NCBI GenBank assembly: GCA_951799405.1
Contig: OX637334.1
Coordinates: 12,524,001 to 12,588,000 of the forward strand
From: Agapetus fuscipes
Taxonomy: Eukaryota > Arthropoda > Insecta > Trichoptera > Glossosomatidae
Length of the DNA: 64,000 nt
Direction: 5' to 3'
Shown here: positions 1-11,330 of the stretch, piece by piece
How the letters are laid out: every line of letters begins with the position of its first letter
How positions within the stretch are numbered: position 1 is the stretch's first letter
Made by a program: the position numbers and the translations under genes
Notes under the pieces: generated by a model
What the model was told of the DNA's origin: nothing
The model's input: the letters and a program-made list of their open reading frames with translations, nothing else
Databases searched by the model: none

Positions 1-930
1 ACCGTGTGGGTTTTTTTTTTTTACCAATTTAAAGTCAACAGCAAAAGCTAGCATTGAAAATACTGTGCCTAATTATAGCATTTAAACCCTTAACAGCTTG
101 AACACAATGCTGTCATGTAAGTACATTGTATTTGTTAGAGTAGAACACAATTGCTAATAAACGTTTTATTGTGTATAAATGTGAACTGTTAGATAAAAAA
201 TAAAGTTGTTTTTGATTAATTAGCCGGCGGCTAAATTATTTTATTAGCCACCTGACGATGCAAACGAATTGTTTGCAAACCCGGTCGTGGAACTTAATAA
301 ATTCGCCGTAATCAAAAACAAAGCTGTTTTTATTTTTTATCTTTTAAGGTGAATGATTACAAAGTGAATGCCTCTACAAACAATAAAACTGTAAAGTGTT
401 AGTTTCATTACAGCATGTAAAAAGGTCCGCACATTAATTGACATAGAAAAAATTGTTATGTCACACGGACGGATTTCCAGTGTCAATTGATACTAAGAGT
501 CCATTGCAGTAGAATAATTTCCCTTTGAAAGAAATTTAACCTTAGCCTTATCTGCGGTATAATTGCTAAATCTCATTATAACTAATCCCATGTGCTACAC
601 AAAACCTTGTCAGTAGTAGTTGTGATAAGGCTGTTCAGCAATCACTTTTATATCCATACAGTGTTTTTGTGTACATTGTTGTTGGCATGTGTGATAATCA
701 GGGTTGTTATCAACACTTGAAACAATTTGTTGATTATGGTTAATAATACATCTTATGTGATGGTATAGCAATCACTGTATGTCGCAAAATGCAACAAAAC
801 TAAGCTACACATATAGTGTAACTTCTTGCCGAGCTATTCCCCAATGGTTTCGCAAGTGGAAGTGGAAGTTTGGCGAGTGAAACCTATTTATCTTCACAGG
901 TAAGGCCAGCCTTACCCCATCCACTTCAGT
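1..930. other. AT-rich intergenic DNA with a foldback repeat
   Basis: No coding potential is seen. An imperfect inverted repeat lies at about 183-345. Its left arm includes the run ataaaaaataaagttgttt and its right arm carries the reverse complement. The sequence between them (a cctgacgatg...acccggtcgtgg stretch near 250-290) looks like the end region of a Penelope-like retroelement. That assignment rests on general resemblance only. The rest of the interval shows nothing recognisable. Confidence 0.4.
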
Positions 931-933
931 TGA

Positions 934-1252
934 ATAATAATAATATAATAATATTAGGATGATTCATTTGGTGAGCGCTGTTTTTGTGTGTATCACACCT
1001 CAAGAGCCCTCTGCGAGCTTGGTCGTCACTGTAGAAAGCGCCAATTCTCAAGCAAGACCCAGTTGCTGTAAGGTTGGATGGACCTTTCAGTGACCGGTCT
1101 TTGGTAAAGGTTTATGAATTTTTCAACCCAGAGAAGAGCACATTTTGGAAATATAAATGGTATATTTTTGTGCTCCGCCGGGATTTGAATCCACAACCTT
1201 CCATTTACGAGTCAAAGTGTTGCCACTGGACTACAGACCGGTCCAAGAAGGG
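934..1252 (-). repeat. SINE copy, tRNA-related head, near full length
   Basis: Read on the minus strand, the copy starts with a tRNA-like promoter region. The A-box-like tagtccagtgg is at about 1230-1240 and the B-box-like gattcaaatcc at about 1185-1197. A body with ggtccatccaaccttacagc follows, and the copy ends with cagcgctcaccaaatgaatc and an (ATT)n tail at about 934-960. The same body and tail recur at least ten times in this window. The short ORF at 1074-1271 lies inside the repeat and is not a gene. Confidence 0.85.
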
Positions 1253-1402
1253 GGGGTTTCACAGCTCCTGAGGGGGCTGGTACTTATTATTGTGAAGGCT
1301 TAGTAAACCTTACGGATATTTTATTTTGGGTTGGAAATGAACGCCGAAACCGCACTGTATGTCAGATATTTGAATTAGAAAAACGAATTATTTTCATGAT
1401 TA

Positions 1403-2502
1403 TATTAGGTCCTTACATATGAGATTGGAGTTTTGTATGGGAGGAACAAAAAGTTTTTTTTTTTAATCTAAAATATTTATTTAATCAAAGTATGTACCAT
1501 TGCTATCTATGCACTTTTGGCATCTCATAGGTGGTTCATTGATCCCTTTATCAAAATAACCATTCGGACGGCAATCAATACAATCTTTGAAGGCGGTTTG
1601 GACCGCCCCATCGGAGTTGAATTATTTTCCTTACAAGAAGTTATCCAAATTTCGAAAAAAAATGGTAATCTGTTGGAGCAAGGTCCGGAGAGTATGTGAG
1701 ATGTCGTAAACATTCCAATTGAAGCTCTCCTAATTTGGTAGCCGTCTGTTGTGCAGTGTGTGGTCTAGCGTTGCCATGAAGCAGCAGTGGCCTAGAGCAA
1801 TTGACCAGCTTCAATTGTTTAGCAGCTAGTTTTTCCATCATGGTTTGCAGTTGCTGACAATAGACATCTGCCGTAATCATCTGACCAGATTTAAGAAAGG
1901 TGTAGTGAACGACACCGGCACTAGTCCACCAAACGCTCACAAGTAACTTTTTTGAGACAATTTTCGCTTGGGGCATGATTTGGCTAGTTCGGCAGAATTC
2001 AGCCATTGCGATGAGCACTTCCGATTATTGCACAGGATCCATTTTTCATCACAAGTAATAATTCGATTTAAAATCCCTTCATTATTATGCCGGTTGAGTA
2101 AAGTAACGCCGCAGTCGACGCGCGTTTGTTGATTTGCTTCACCCAATTTGTGAGGTACCCACCTTTCAAGCTTTTTTACCTTTCCAATTAGCTTCAAGTG
2201 GATTAAAATAGTTTTATCACTAATTTTACAGCCTACAGCTTACTCGGACGTGGTTTGCGATGGATCCGCTTCCATAATAGCCTTCAATTCCTCATTATCA
2301 ACTTTGGTCTCCGGCAGTCCACGAGGCTTGTTCTGCAGGCCGAAATTTCCAGAACGAAAAGGTTGGAACCAAAAACGCTTTGTGTTTTATTTTGCTACAC
2401 TGTTGCCATACACATAATTAATCATTCGAGCCGTTTCTGCAGCACTGGTGCCACGGTGGAACTCATACTCGTAAATAAAGCGATATTTCAAGTTTTCCAT
2501 TT
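1403..2502 (-). pseudogene. mariner-type transposase, degenerate
   Basis: On the minus strand the start is near 2500 (MENLKYRFIYEYEF, the helix-turn-helix region). A WVPHKLGEANQQ segment and the first catalytic block TCDEKWI follow. Next come VWWTSAGVVHYTFLKSG, LLLHGNARPHTA and YSPDLAPTDYH, and the C-terminal SNGTYFD with a stop near 1478. These blocks in this order are diagnostic of mariner transposases, which cut and paste DNA through three acidic residues. The frame is broken several times. The second catalytic Asp is changed to Gly (LHGN where the family has LHDN), so the enzyme is dead twice over. A candidate terminal repeat, ttaggtccttacatatgag, lies at about 1405-1425 beside a TA dinucleotide; the other end was not identified. 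Confidence 0.9.
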
Positions 2503-2602
2503 TGTGAAATGAGTGACGCAAAGAAAAAAACAATTGAGGAACAAACAAATGAGTTATAATTTTAAAAACACAAATACATGAGTAAATAGCCCAAGTAACC
2601 AC

Positions 2603-3234
2603 TTTAGTCGTCCTAGGTTGTGCAAATTCCCTTTAGATCTCATAAGTCTCCTAGAAAGGTTAATGCTTTGCTATTCGGTCATATTAATGGCTTAAGAATA
2701 ACTTATAAGTCCTAAAACCAACTGGTTATTATTGCAAAATAGAAGTTGCTGACAAGAGGTTAAATTAACCTTATTGTGACTTGTGTTTCAAGAGCTTATT
2801 GTCCGTGGATCTTTAGGTTGTCTTAGACTCCTGATTAGGTTCTAGAGAGGTTGGCATTTGCTAAAGTGAGAGCCAAAGGTTAATTTTTTAATATTGTTAC
2901 AACCATAAAGCTATGGAATGTTGAAATTGCTTTAGGTTGTATAAGACTTGTCTAGGCAAACAAATTAGGACTGCGTGGTAAGAATCCAAACCAATAGGCT
3001 ATCTTCAGGAGCTACATGTATATTATAATGCTTTATAATGGCCTTCTCAAGAGCTGTTTTTGTCTACGGAACTTTAAAGCAATATCCGGTGTCTTGCAAG
3101 ATGAACCAACACAGGGTGATATAAAAAAACGGAATGGAAATCTTAAACGTAAAGTCCGTAACTTTTTTTTACTAATAATGAATACATCGGTAAGTTTTAG
3201 TGCTTAAATCATCTATCAAAGTGAATCAAATAAT
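2603..3234. other. non-coding, short internal similarity only
   Basis: No gene is seen. Short motifs such as gaaaggttaat and gaccttaa-like stretches resemble the sequence at 17410-17540, so both may belong to one old interspersed repeat. No ends could be defined. Confidence 0.3.
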
Positions 3235-3801
3235 TTGTATGCGCGTATTTTGTTTGAAAAAGATGGAAGAATGACAGGTGAACTTGAAAGAAGAGTAATG
3301 AAGGGCAGGTGTGTACTGGGTGCCACAGCTTGTATCGCCAAAAATCAAAGCATATCTAAAAATGCTCGATTGGCGGTACACAGTGGCATACTTTTACCCA
3401 CCTTGATGTATGGAAGCGAAGCCTGGACGGTGAATGAAAGTGAAATTAGCAAAGTCCATACTGTTGAAATGGACTTTCTAAGAAGTATGATTAGGAAAAA
3501 ACGGAGTGACAGGGTGAGGAATGATTTTGTAAGAGAAGAATGTGGTGCAAGAGAAAGTGTGAAAGTGAAGATTAAAAGAAGTTTGTTAAGATGGTTTGGG
3601 CATATGGAGAGAATGAATGAGGAAAGACTGACGAAGAAAGTATATGTTGGTAGAATAGATGGATGTCGTGGTAGAGGAAGACCGAGAAAGGTATGGATGG
3701 ACCAAATATCCGAAATTGCGAATGAATGGAATATCCAGAGTCATAATAAAAGAAGAGCTTGTATGAAGAAGGTTATGACTCTGGAGGAAATAGTAATGTA
3801 A
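3235..3801 (+). pseudogene. 3' part of an RTE-type LINE ORF (reverse transcriptase C-terminus)
   Basis: The open frame encodes only the region after the reverse transcriptase palm: HSGILLPTLMYGSEAW, then LLRWFGHMERMNEERLTKKV, then RGRGRPRKVWMDQI, then RRACMKKVM. This series is characteristic of the C-terminus of RTE-like and related insect LINE proteins. The catalytic YADD box and the endonuclease are missing, so this is a 5'-truncated dead copy. It runs without a break into its 3' untranslated region (3802-4222). A second, partial copy of the same 3' region is present on the minus strand at 63510-63915. Exact clade assignment would need a tree. Confidence 0.8.
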
Positions 3802-4222
3802 GGATAGAAAGAAATGGCGGTTGATCTGTAATGTTGGCGGCTAGGGTTTATTAAAGTGAAATTTGTTTTATGTTTTAGTTTTTTTTTTTTTTTTTTTTGA
3901 TGTCCATGTCCATGTTTATATTATATTATTGTTTATTAATTTTAAAAATGTAATTTGTGATGTTTGTTCCTTGACTTATTGGTTGGTATGCGGCTGACCA
4001 CCCATACTGTAAAAAAATGGTTCACTTTGCCAATGTCACCCCTGTTTCAGGGAAGGACGGCAAGAGTTGCAGGGCTTATGTTCATTTGAGATTGGGTTTT
4101 TATATTGCAGGTCCACATGCGGCATGTGTTAGCGCGAAATTATACAGTCTGCTTGTGGGAATGCATTTAATATAAATCTTAAATGATATATATCTTTGCA
4201 GCTTAGATTAGATTAGATTAAA
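3802..4222 (+). repeat. 3' UTR and tail of the RTE-type LINE
   Basis: A T-run at 3879-3898 is followed by the module ccttgacttattggttggta, gtcacccctgtttcaggga and ggcaagagttgcaggg. The region ends in a (GATTA)n tail at about 4205-4222. This terminal module of about 250 bp recurs in both orientations throughout the window, mostly as 5'-truncated copies. Confidence 0.75.
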
Positions 4223-4935
4223 GTAGCTCATACTTCAGACAATAGAGCATTCAATCTAAAAAATATATCATGTAGCACTGGTTTTTGGATATATTGTAAA
4301 TGTAGATAAGACTCATCAAATGCCAAGTTTTCGAACGTACATTTAGCCCCGAAAAACTTAATATTTTTTCAATCTTTCTACTTTTTAATTTTAATTTTTT
4401 GATCTAGAATAAAATATGTTTCCCCATTTTTTAAGATTATTACATTTTCAACAAAATTGGAAAACCAAGTTTTTTCATATAACCAATGAGTTTGAAGTTT
4501 CACGAGATAAAAAATAGATATTTTCAATGAAAATACCACTTTTAAAAACATTCTAAATATCTTGATTACATTTCTCGAAGAGCGCATTTTACAGAAGCAT
4601 AGAATATTACTTATAGTTAATTTAATAATCTACAATTGAATACTATTTTTAGCTTTTTCAACTAAAAAATAAAGAAGTAAACTGCTTTAAACAATAAAAC
4701 TTTACTTCATTCTAGTTCTAAAATCGTAATCAATAAAATAAACAACTACAAGAAATTTTAAGGTTTAAAACTTGGCATTCGCTGAATGTTATCATCTTGT
4801 TAAATATATGCAAAACACGATACAACATTGTAAATATACAAAGATGAAGAAGTATGGCTCATCTTTAAAACTGAGTTTTATGGATTTGAAATTTAAAAAA
4901 TTAAACAATACAATAATGTATTTTTTCTAAGACTT
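4223..4935. other. AT-rich, nothing recognised
   Basis: Very AT-rich sequence with short chance ORFs only. It is the left flank of the R1-like insertion and supplies its target-site duplication at 4936-4950. Confidence 0.5.
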
Positions 4936-4950
4936 TGAAATAAAATACCT
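4936..4950. repeat. target-site duplication, left copy (R1-like LINE)
   Basis: The 15-base sequence tgaaataaaatacct is present here and again at 9695-9709, exactly bracketing the LINE. Confidence 0.9.
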
Positions 4951-5044
4951 TTTTTTTGTTTTTTTTTTTTCAATTGAGAGGGGAAAATCTTCAAAAGATT
5001 CCTGCCATTGTTTCCGCCGGCAGGATATGTGAGACTTTTACTCA

Positions 5045-8000
5045 CTAAAAACCCCCCTCTGCATCTTGCCACACCCTGGAACTGCCACTACTATCTACAT
5101 TTATACTACTATCAACAGAAACTACATTTTGGCGGGTCGTGTTCATCCTTCGCTTGACGCGCTCGGCATCCTCCTTCTCTCCGATCACGCGAGAGGCAAA
5201 GGTATCCCAGGCCCGCCAGTTCTCTTCTGATTGGAGCATTGACGGTACTACCATGTCCAGGTCTAGTCGATCGACCACAATGGTTGCCATTAATGACCCC
5301 CTGTGGTCCGCCCAAGCAGGACACGACAGTAGCGTGTGCTCCGCGTCATCATTTTCTGAGTCGCAGTGCCAGCATGCTGCAGTTGCTTCTTTTCCTATTC
5401 GGTGTAGGAAAAATCCGCAACAACCGTGTCCACTCAGCATCTGCGTGAGCCGGTAGTTCAGGCAGCCATGCTTCCTCGAGTACCAGGGCTCGAGTTGGCT
5501 GACAAGCCTGTTCGTCCAGCGTCCTTTAGATGCCGAGTTCCAGCGATCCTGCCACTTTGACAGCGTCAGTTTCCTATGGTGCGGTCCCTTACCTGATTCA
5601 TAGACCGCTTTGCGCTCAAGCGCCAGCAGGTCTATGGGTGGAGAAGAAGCCAGCACCAATGCCGCTTCTTCGGATATGGTGCGGTAGCTGGAGATTACTC
5701 TCAGCGCGCTTCTTCTCTGGACGGCAGCCATCTTCTTCCTGTACAGCTCTGTCTCAAGCGAGTGCGCCCAGATGGGTGCCCCATACAGAAGTGTGGAGTG
5801 GACCACCTCATGCAATAGTTTCCTCCTGCATGATTTAGGTCCACCCACGTTCGGCATGAGCCTCCCCAACTGTATCGCTGCTCCGCTTGCCTTTGCAGCC
5901 GCCAGCTCGATGTGTTCTCCGAAACGAAGACCACGATCGAGTTGGATTCCAAGGTACCGCAGTGATTTTGCCAACGGCACCTCAAAACCCTCTAGCAGTA
6001 GCTTAGGCAGCAGAGGTCGCCGCTTTCGACAGAACAGTACGGCTTCTGTCTTCTGCACGGCAAGCTGCAATCCGGCTCTGTCAAGCCAGGCCTTCGCCCA
6101 CCTGAGTGCCTCTTTACCTGTAATTTCTATGTCACGAGAAGTCCTTCCCTCAATCATCACTGCGATGTCGTCCGCAAAAGCAACAATGCTCGACCCCTCA
6201 GGCATGTCCGTCCGCAGTAGACCATCGTATAAAGCATTCCACAAGGTCGGTCCTAGGACCGATCCCTGCGGGACGCCAGACGTGATCCGCCGCTTCTCTT
6301 CCACACCGGAGGGGCCGTGCCGATACTCAAGACTTCGGCCATCGAAGTAACTCTCAAGCATGGCCATTAGATAGTCCGGCACGCGGAAGCTCTCTCTCAG
6401 CGCTCTGAGGATTAATTCCCATCGCGCCGAGTTAAAAGCGTTCCGGATGTCCAGCGCTACCATGACCGGTGGCTCTTCACCGTGCCCTGCCATGCTTGTC
6501 GGATAACGCTGACAACGTGCCCAACTGCGTCAATCGTAGATCTGCCCCGCCTGAAGCCGTACTGCCTGTCGGAGAGACCCCGCTCCGGATCCTCCAGGAT
6601 TGGCTGAAGTCTCTCGAGCAGAAGCCGCTCAAGGAGCTTTCCGAAGCCGTCCAGCATGCACAACGGTCTAAAAGACGAAGGTCCGTCCGCGACTGCCTTT
6701 TTGAGAATAAGGACAAGTTTTTGTCTCTTCCAAGCATCACCAACGAGACCCTCCTCCAAGCACGCATTGTACACCCCAAGCAAAACCTCGGGAAACTCCT
6801 GGGCCACTAGCAGCACAATCTCATTTGGGACTTCGTCAGGTCCAGGAGCCTTACCTTTACTCACCTTTTTTGTGGCTGCCTCGAGTTCAGCTGCTGTAAA
6901 CGGTTGGAACTCAACAGGCGCAGGAGCAGGATCTGGATCTGCCGCCGGTCGGTCCTCGTGAAGGGGAAAGAGGCCATCAATGACAGCGGTCAAGTTACGG
7001 GGGTCACTGAGAAAAGGGTCTAGGCCACGTCCCCGTAGTTTCTGTCGCACAATCCTGTACGGCAGTCCCCAGGGTTCGCGATCCACCGCTTCACACAATT
7101 CGCCCCAGCACCTTCCCTTACTGCGCCTGATAGCACTCTTCAGCTCCTTTTTTGCAGCCTTATAGTCCTCGGTATGTATAGTTGCCCAACCTGAGCGCTG
7201 GGCCCGACGCCGCAAAGCTAAACATGACCGATGCAGACGCGCAATCTCCTCAGTCCACCAATAAACATTACGCCGGAGGGTGTGCCCGCCTCGCCGAGCC
7301 ATGGATGCATCGCAGGCGCGCTTGACCACGCTACTCAGCTCACTTACCTTTAAAGCTGCCCCGGTAGCATTTGCAATCCCCTCTCTGCCATTCTCAATGA
7401 CAGCATTTAGGGCGTTGGGGTCTAGAGAGCGAAGACTCTAACCCGCTGATCCAGCGGAAGAACCCAAGTCATGCGCGGCAGACCGCGGCCCCCTCACCAA
7501 CGTAAAGGTCACGTACTGGTGATCGCTCTGCGTATGCTCATCAAGCACACGCCAGTTTTTCACCCTTCCGATCATTCCTTCGTCAGCGAAGGTTACGTTG
7601 ATGACAGAACCCGTGGCACCCCTGCCAAAGGTGAACCTCCCACCTACATTTGCAGGGAGCAAATGCAGGCCCGAAACCACCTCTCACAGAAGAGCGCCCC
7701 GCCTGTTTGTCACCAGCGAGCCCCAGTCAGTCGCCCAGGCATTGAAATCACCAGCCAGCACAACGGGTAGCGTCGCTCTCCTGATGTCCTCCTCCAAAGA
7801 GCGCAGTTCTTCTTCGAATTGCTGCAGCGGGGTATTCGGGGAGAAGTAGCAGCTGTATATTCTACATCTGCCAACCTCAATCCACGTCCAGCCACTGCTG
7901 CCAGCCAAAGATCTCCCGGTGATGACTGCGCGCTGTGATGGAAAGAAGATCGCTGCCCTTCCGGTCTCATCCGAGTACCAACACCCTGTGCAGTTGCGAT

Positions 8001-8112
8001 ACTGTTCCGAAACCAAAACGACATCGATCCTCTTTTCTCGCGCTACCTGAAACATCAAATCTTGGGCCGCTTGGCAGTGGCCCAGGTTTATTTGTAATAT
8101 GTCAAGGTTCAT
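5045..8112 (-). pseudogene. R1-clade ORF2: AP-like endonuclease and reverse transcriptase, broken
   Basis: The reading starts at 8112. The endonuclease block shows ILQINLGHCQAAQDL, VLVSEQYRN and the LAGDFNAW motif. An in-frame TGA follows at 7684-7686 and a TAG at 7438-7440. After YWWTEEIARLHRSC come the palm boxes SKGKAPGPDEVPNEIV, FRPLCMLDGFGK, QYGFRRGRSTIDAV, LDIRNAFNSARW, GVPQGSVLGPTLWN and FADDIAVMI. The C-terminal CCHC-type finger is CWHCDSENDDAEHTLLSC. A one-base frameshift lies near 6457-6493. In the family this protein nicks the target and primes reverse transcription from the cut end. Here all catalytic boxes are visible, but two stops and the frameshift inactivate it. Confidence 0.93.
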
Positions 8113-9298
8113 CAATTTGTGGAAGATTTGGCGGCTTTCAGGGCACACCTAAAGGCACCGCACTTAGCACTACCGCACCAGTGCGCCGCCTCAAGGCCCG
8201 CCCTCGAGCATGGGGCACATCACAGCGGAGCTTTGCACTCCGCGGCCAAGTGTCCGCACTCACCGCACCTACGACAGATAGGAGAATGCTTACCTTCCTT
8301 ACCTGTCTTGTTCCTGTTATCCTAGAATCCAAGGCAGAGGAAGCACTGCCTTATCTCCACTCTTGGCTGCAATCGGCATCGGAGAAGACCAACCTGAAGT
8401 CGACCTCGCTCCAGCACCTCCGCACTGGCCCCTGACCAAGGGATCTTTGCCGTGCAGGCAAAGGTTCCCCGAGGTCCAGGTCTCAGAGGGCCAACCTCCA
8501 CGTCGATATCGCCAACCATCCTGGCTAGCGCTGTCTTGACGTCGTTGATCTCTACACCCTCGCAAAGATCTCTCACAAAGACGGCACGCTTAGGCGCCAG
8601 TCTTTGTACTCTGAAGTCACTGCCGGCTGCGCCGACCAAAAGGCTCTCCAGGGCAGGGCCCCTGTGATCGCCCCTGGCCAGCGTTATTTTCAGGGTACCA
8701 TCAGCTCTCTTTCGGATGCCATGGACTACTGGCAGCTCATTCGAGCGCCCTTCATCCCCCGTTATCCTGCGCAGGACTCCCGCGTACGACAGCGGTGGAC
8801 AATTTTTGTTAAGAGGGGCCAAGACCATCATCTCCGGGGGGCTCTTTTGAAGCCTCCGAGAATGGCTGCTGCCCCCTACGGGCTTCGCCTTTTCCGCATG
8901 TCCGCGGTTCGTTCTACCACGCCTCACAGTGATCCACTCGTTTGGCAGCAGGTACGTCAGCCTGCTTTTTCTTTCTCCTTTTCTTTTTCACCCGTCTCTG
9001 CACCTGAGGGGGTGGAACACCTCCCCTCGTGCAGGACGGGCGACCCTCATCTGTTGCTGGCCCCGCCAGCAACGGCCCGCTTCCAATGGTCTCTACCGGT
9101 CCGGTGACCGGTCTTCCAGGACTGCCAATTTGGCATCCAACGCTCCTCGCAGGGGCGTCCACAAAGGAATGGCCAATTTGGTAGCTGAGATCCAGTATCT
9201 CAGCCGCCAGGCCCTTAATCTCCTTGTTGACGCCCCTGCGGGAGCTCACAAATCTTGATAATTCTAACACCTTGTCCTGAAGAGTACGCAAGAGGGAC
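8112..9298 (-). pseudogene. R1-clade ORF1, gag-like with CCHC zinc knuckle, broken
   Basis: The N-terminal part (about 9291-8914) is followed by a basic KKKRRKKKQ stretch, then a second frame (8927-8322) and a third frame near 8330-8112. The last carries the zinc knuckle CRRCGECGHLAAEC, which fits C-x2-C-x4-H-x4-C exactly. In the family this protein packages the element RNA. Two frame changes and at least one internal stop are present. The ORF1 stop TGA (8114-8112) overlaps the ORF2 start ATG (8112-8110) by one base, a compact coupling typical of this clade. Confidence 0.85.
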
Positions 9299-9694
9299 TA
9301 TCCCAGGACATTCAAACGATAATTGCTCCCCCCAGAATCCGAGGGGCAGCCCGACGATCGCTCATCGGGAGGGGATTCTCCGCCGCCAATGGCGACGGTA
9401 CCCCCCTGGGGTAGTTGTTGAGTTATCGTTTCTGCCATTGATTTTGCATTGAAATTTATAATAAAATAAATAAATGAATAAATAGGAATATGTAAATAAA
9501 TATGATATATGATTCGCTTTAGTGAACTTTGGTCTGCCAGCGCCTACCTGCTCTAACCCCACCCGGGGAGCGCGCCTATCTAAGTCCCCCACCCACTAGA
9601 TTGTCAGCAGACCAAAGCCCCGACACTCGTCCGACAATGAGGAAAAGCATCGGGAAGCCCCTAAGCCACGACAAGGCCCGAACCATGATGGGGG

Positions 9695-9709
9695 TGAAAT
9701 AAAATACCT
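9695..9709. repeat. target-site duplication, right copy (R1-like LINE)
   Basis: Exact repeat of the 15 bases at 4936-4950. Confidence 0.9.
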
Positions 9710-11110
9710 GTGAGTTCAAAAGACAAACTTGACAAATAAAATAATCCAAAGTGTTTTTTTTTTGGAAAACTTAAGACTTTCAAAGGAATTGAAAAATAGG
9801 AACTTAATTTCACTTTCAGAGGAGCCTGTAGCTGTTTTTTAGCACTCTTTCCTAAACATGTGATCGAAGCACCATCCACCAACACCATCAAAACATGCAG
9901 GCAACATTTTTTTCTTAGCGGCTACTTTCGCGGCTGATAAGTCTAGAATTACACAATAATATCAATAGAGTACAGCTGTCAGTGGAGCTATTGACTAAAA
10001 ATATTGTTTTTCTACTCCCATTTGGTAATTTACTAATTACAAAACGGCTAACGCAATCACAATGCCATACATTTCTACACCCGTTGCATAATGTTACATT
10101 ATGCAACCGATAACAGTGTTAAAATGAACATGTGCGCATGCGCATTGTCAGAATTGGAACCATTTTTTAATTTCAAATGTCAACCTTGTATGGGGGTATG
10201 AAGACCTGTCAATCCAAGATGGCCGCAAGCGATCAGCTGATTAGGCTTCATACAATATTAGTGATATTCGGTAGGTAGGAATTACCGTGGTGATGAGACT
10301 TTCAGCCCTGTTCAGATGAAAATAAATAAGTATATTTTATGTGTAGAGTCAAATAAAAATTGTTAATAGTGCTAAAATTTATCGAATTTATTTATCGGAT
10401 TGCTCCAAATAAAGCTTTCCTTTTTTCAATGGAAAATAAAAGGCTTGAAAGGAAAACAATACAAAAAATTTCACCGCAAAAAATAAACAAACTCAAAAAG
10501 TTACTTGGTTAACCTTCCCCAATCTGTGCTAAAAAAATTACACGCGCAACGGTGCTGTGTAGTGACTACACGCTCATAAAAGTCGGATTTATGATCGGTA
10601 AATGATGTATATTAATAGCTAATCGCTTTAATAAAGTATAATTGAAGTCGAATGAAGAAGTAAATGAAAATAATTAGTATTTAAATGCTAAAAACATAAA
10701 AAATCATCGGCCGATGCCTATATAGCGGACGACAGGTCCACTCTGAGCGAGCGCCTGACAGCGACTGAAGCTTAGGCACGTGATATGGGAAAGGCGACGG
10801 GCAGCGGCTATCCAGGGAATTTAAACCTTTTGAAATATTTCAGAAAATTAAAAGTTCATAATAATATGTACCAAAATAATGTTAAATTGAACAACAAATG
10901 AAAACATTCAAAGTTATTTCCACATTACTCGTATTATGTTAAAGCACAATAACGAAAATTAGGTAAGTTAAAAGAAAAACATAAAACAATAGAAATATAA
11001 AAACCAAATAAAGACAATCTCTAAATTTTATTGCAATTGCTGCAAAAAATGTACTTTTTTTCTTTTCTGTGACTAGCACACACAGTTTTTTGACAAATAA
11101 GACACACTAT
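9710..11110. other. intergenic, no gene; hairpin and old repeat remnant
   Basis: No coding sequence is recognised. An 11-bp perfect stem (gttgcataatg / cattatgcaac) lies at about 10083-10107. The piece at 10180-10310 matches the DNA on both sides of the DD37D element at 35507-36799 and is listed separately. A TATA-like ctatatagcg occurs near 10718, but no gene follows it. Confidence 0.4.
10180..10310 (+). repeat. uninterrupted relative of the element that hosts the DD37D transposon
   Basis: The stretch gacctgtcaatccaagatgg, then cagctgatt, ttcata and caatatta, then cggtaggta and a tgatgagactttc-like end, parallels 35462-35506 joined directly to 36802-36855. There is only one TA where the transposon sits at 35507. 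It therefore resembles an empty site. Confidence 0.6.
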
Positions 11111-11139
11111 TGTGTTTCTTTTTTTTAATTGTATGGACT

Positions 11140-11330
11140 GTAACTGTAACTCTGTCGCCATTCCGCTAGGGGTGGCCAGAGCCTCTGCAGAGTTGCTTCC
11201 ATTTTTTCCTATCCTGACATACCTCTTTCAATTCCTTCATATCCATCACCTTTTTCATGCATTTTCTTCTTTTACGCTCACTTTGTATATCCCATTCTTT
11301 CAAAATCTACAAATTCTTGAAGGTGGCCGG
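11140..11330 (-). pseudogene. short LINE C-terminal fragment
   Basis: On the minus strand the text reads KRRKCMKKVMDMKELKEV, then a gccacccctagcggaatgg segment and a short (ACAGTT)n-like end. This matches the extreme 3' end of the LINE at 54950-55620. It is only about 190 bp long and cannot be functional. The plus-strand ORF here is its shadow. Confidence 0.65.

Larger units (their letters stand above)
4951..9694 (-). mobile_element. R1-clade non-LTR retrotransposon, full length but mutated
   Basis: The element is 4,744 bp on the minus strand. It has a 5' UTR beginning at 9694 with CCCC, a gag-like ORF1, an endonuclease/reverse-transcriptase ORF2, and a poly(A) tail seen as T-runs at 4951-4970. 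A perfect 15-bp direct duplication flanks it. R1-clade elements often insert into rDNA or telomeres. This copy sits in plain AT-rich DNA, so it is either a relaxed-target lineage or an off-target insertion. Several stops and frameshifts show that it cannot encode its proteins now. The GC content of the element is clearly above that of its flanks. Confidence 0.92.

Noticed and set aside
815..905. A possible exon ending in cttcacag/gtaagg
   Set aside because: No recognisable protein and no partner exon.
1185..1245. A tRNA gene
   Set aside because: A and B boxes are present, but the cloverleaf is poor and the sequence is the head of a repeated SINE.
5139..9258. Numerous plus-strand ORFs of 60-190 residues
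   Set aside because: Shadows of the minus-strand R1-like LINE. The reverse strand carries all recognisable motifs.
10700..10760. A TATA promoter (ctatatagcg)
   Set aside because: No downstream coding sequence or exon was recognised, so the match is not enough.
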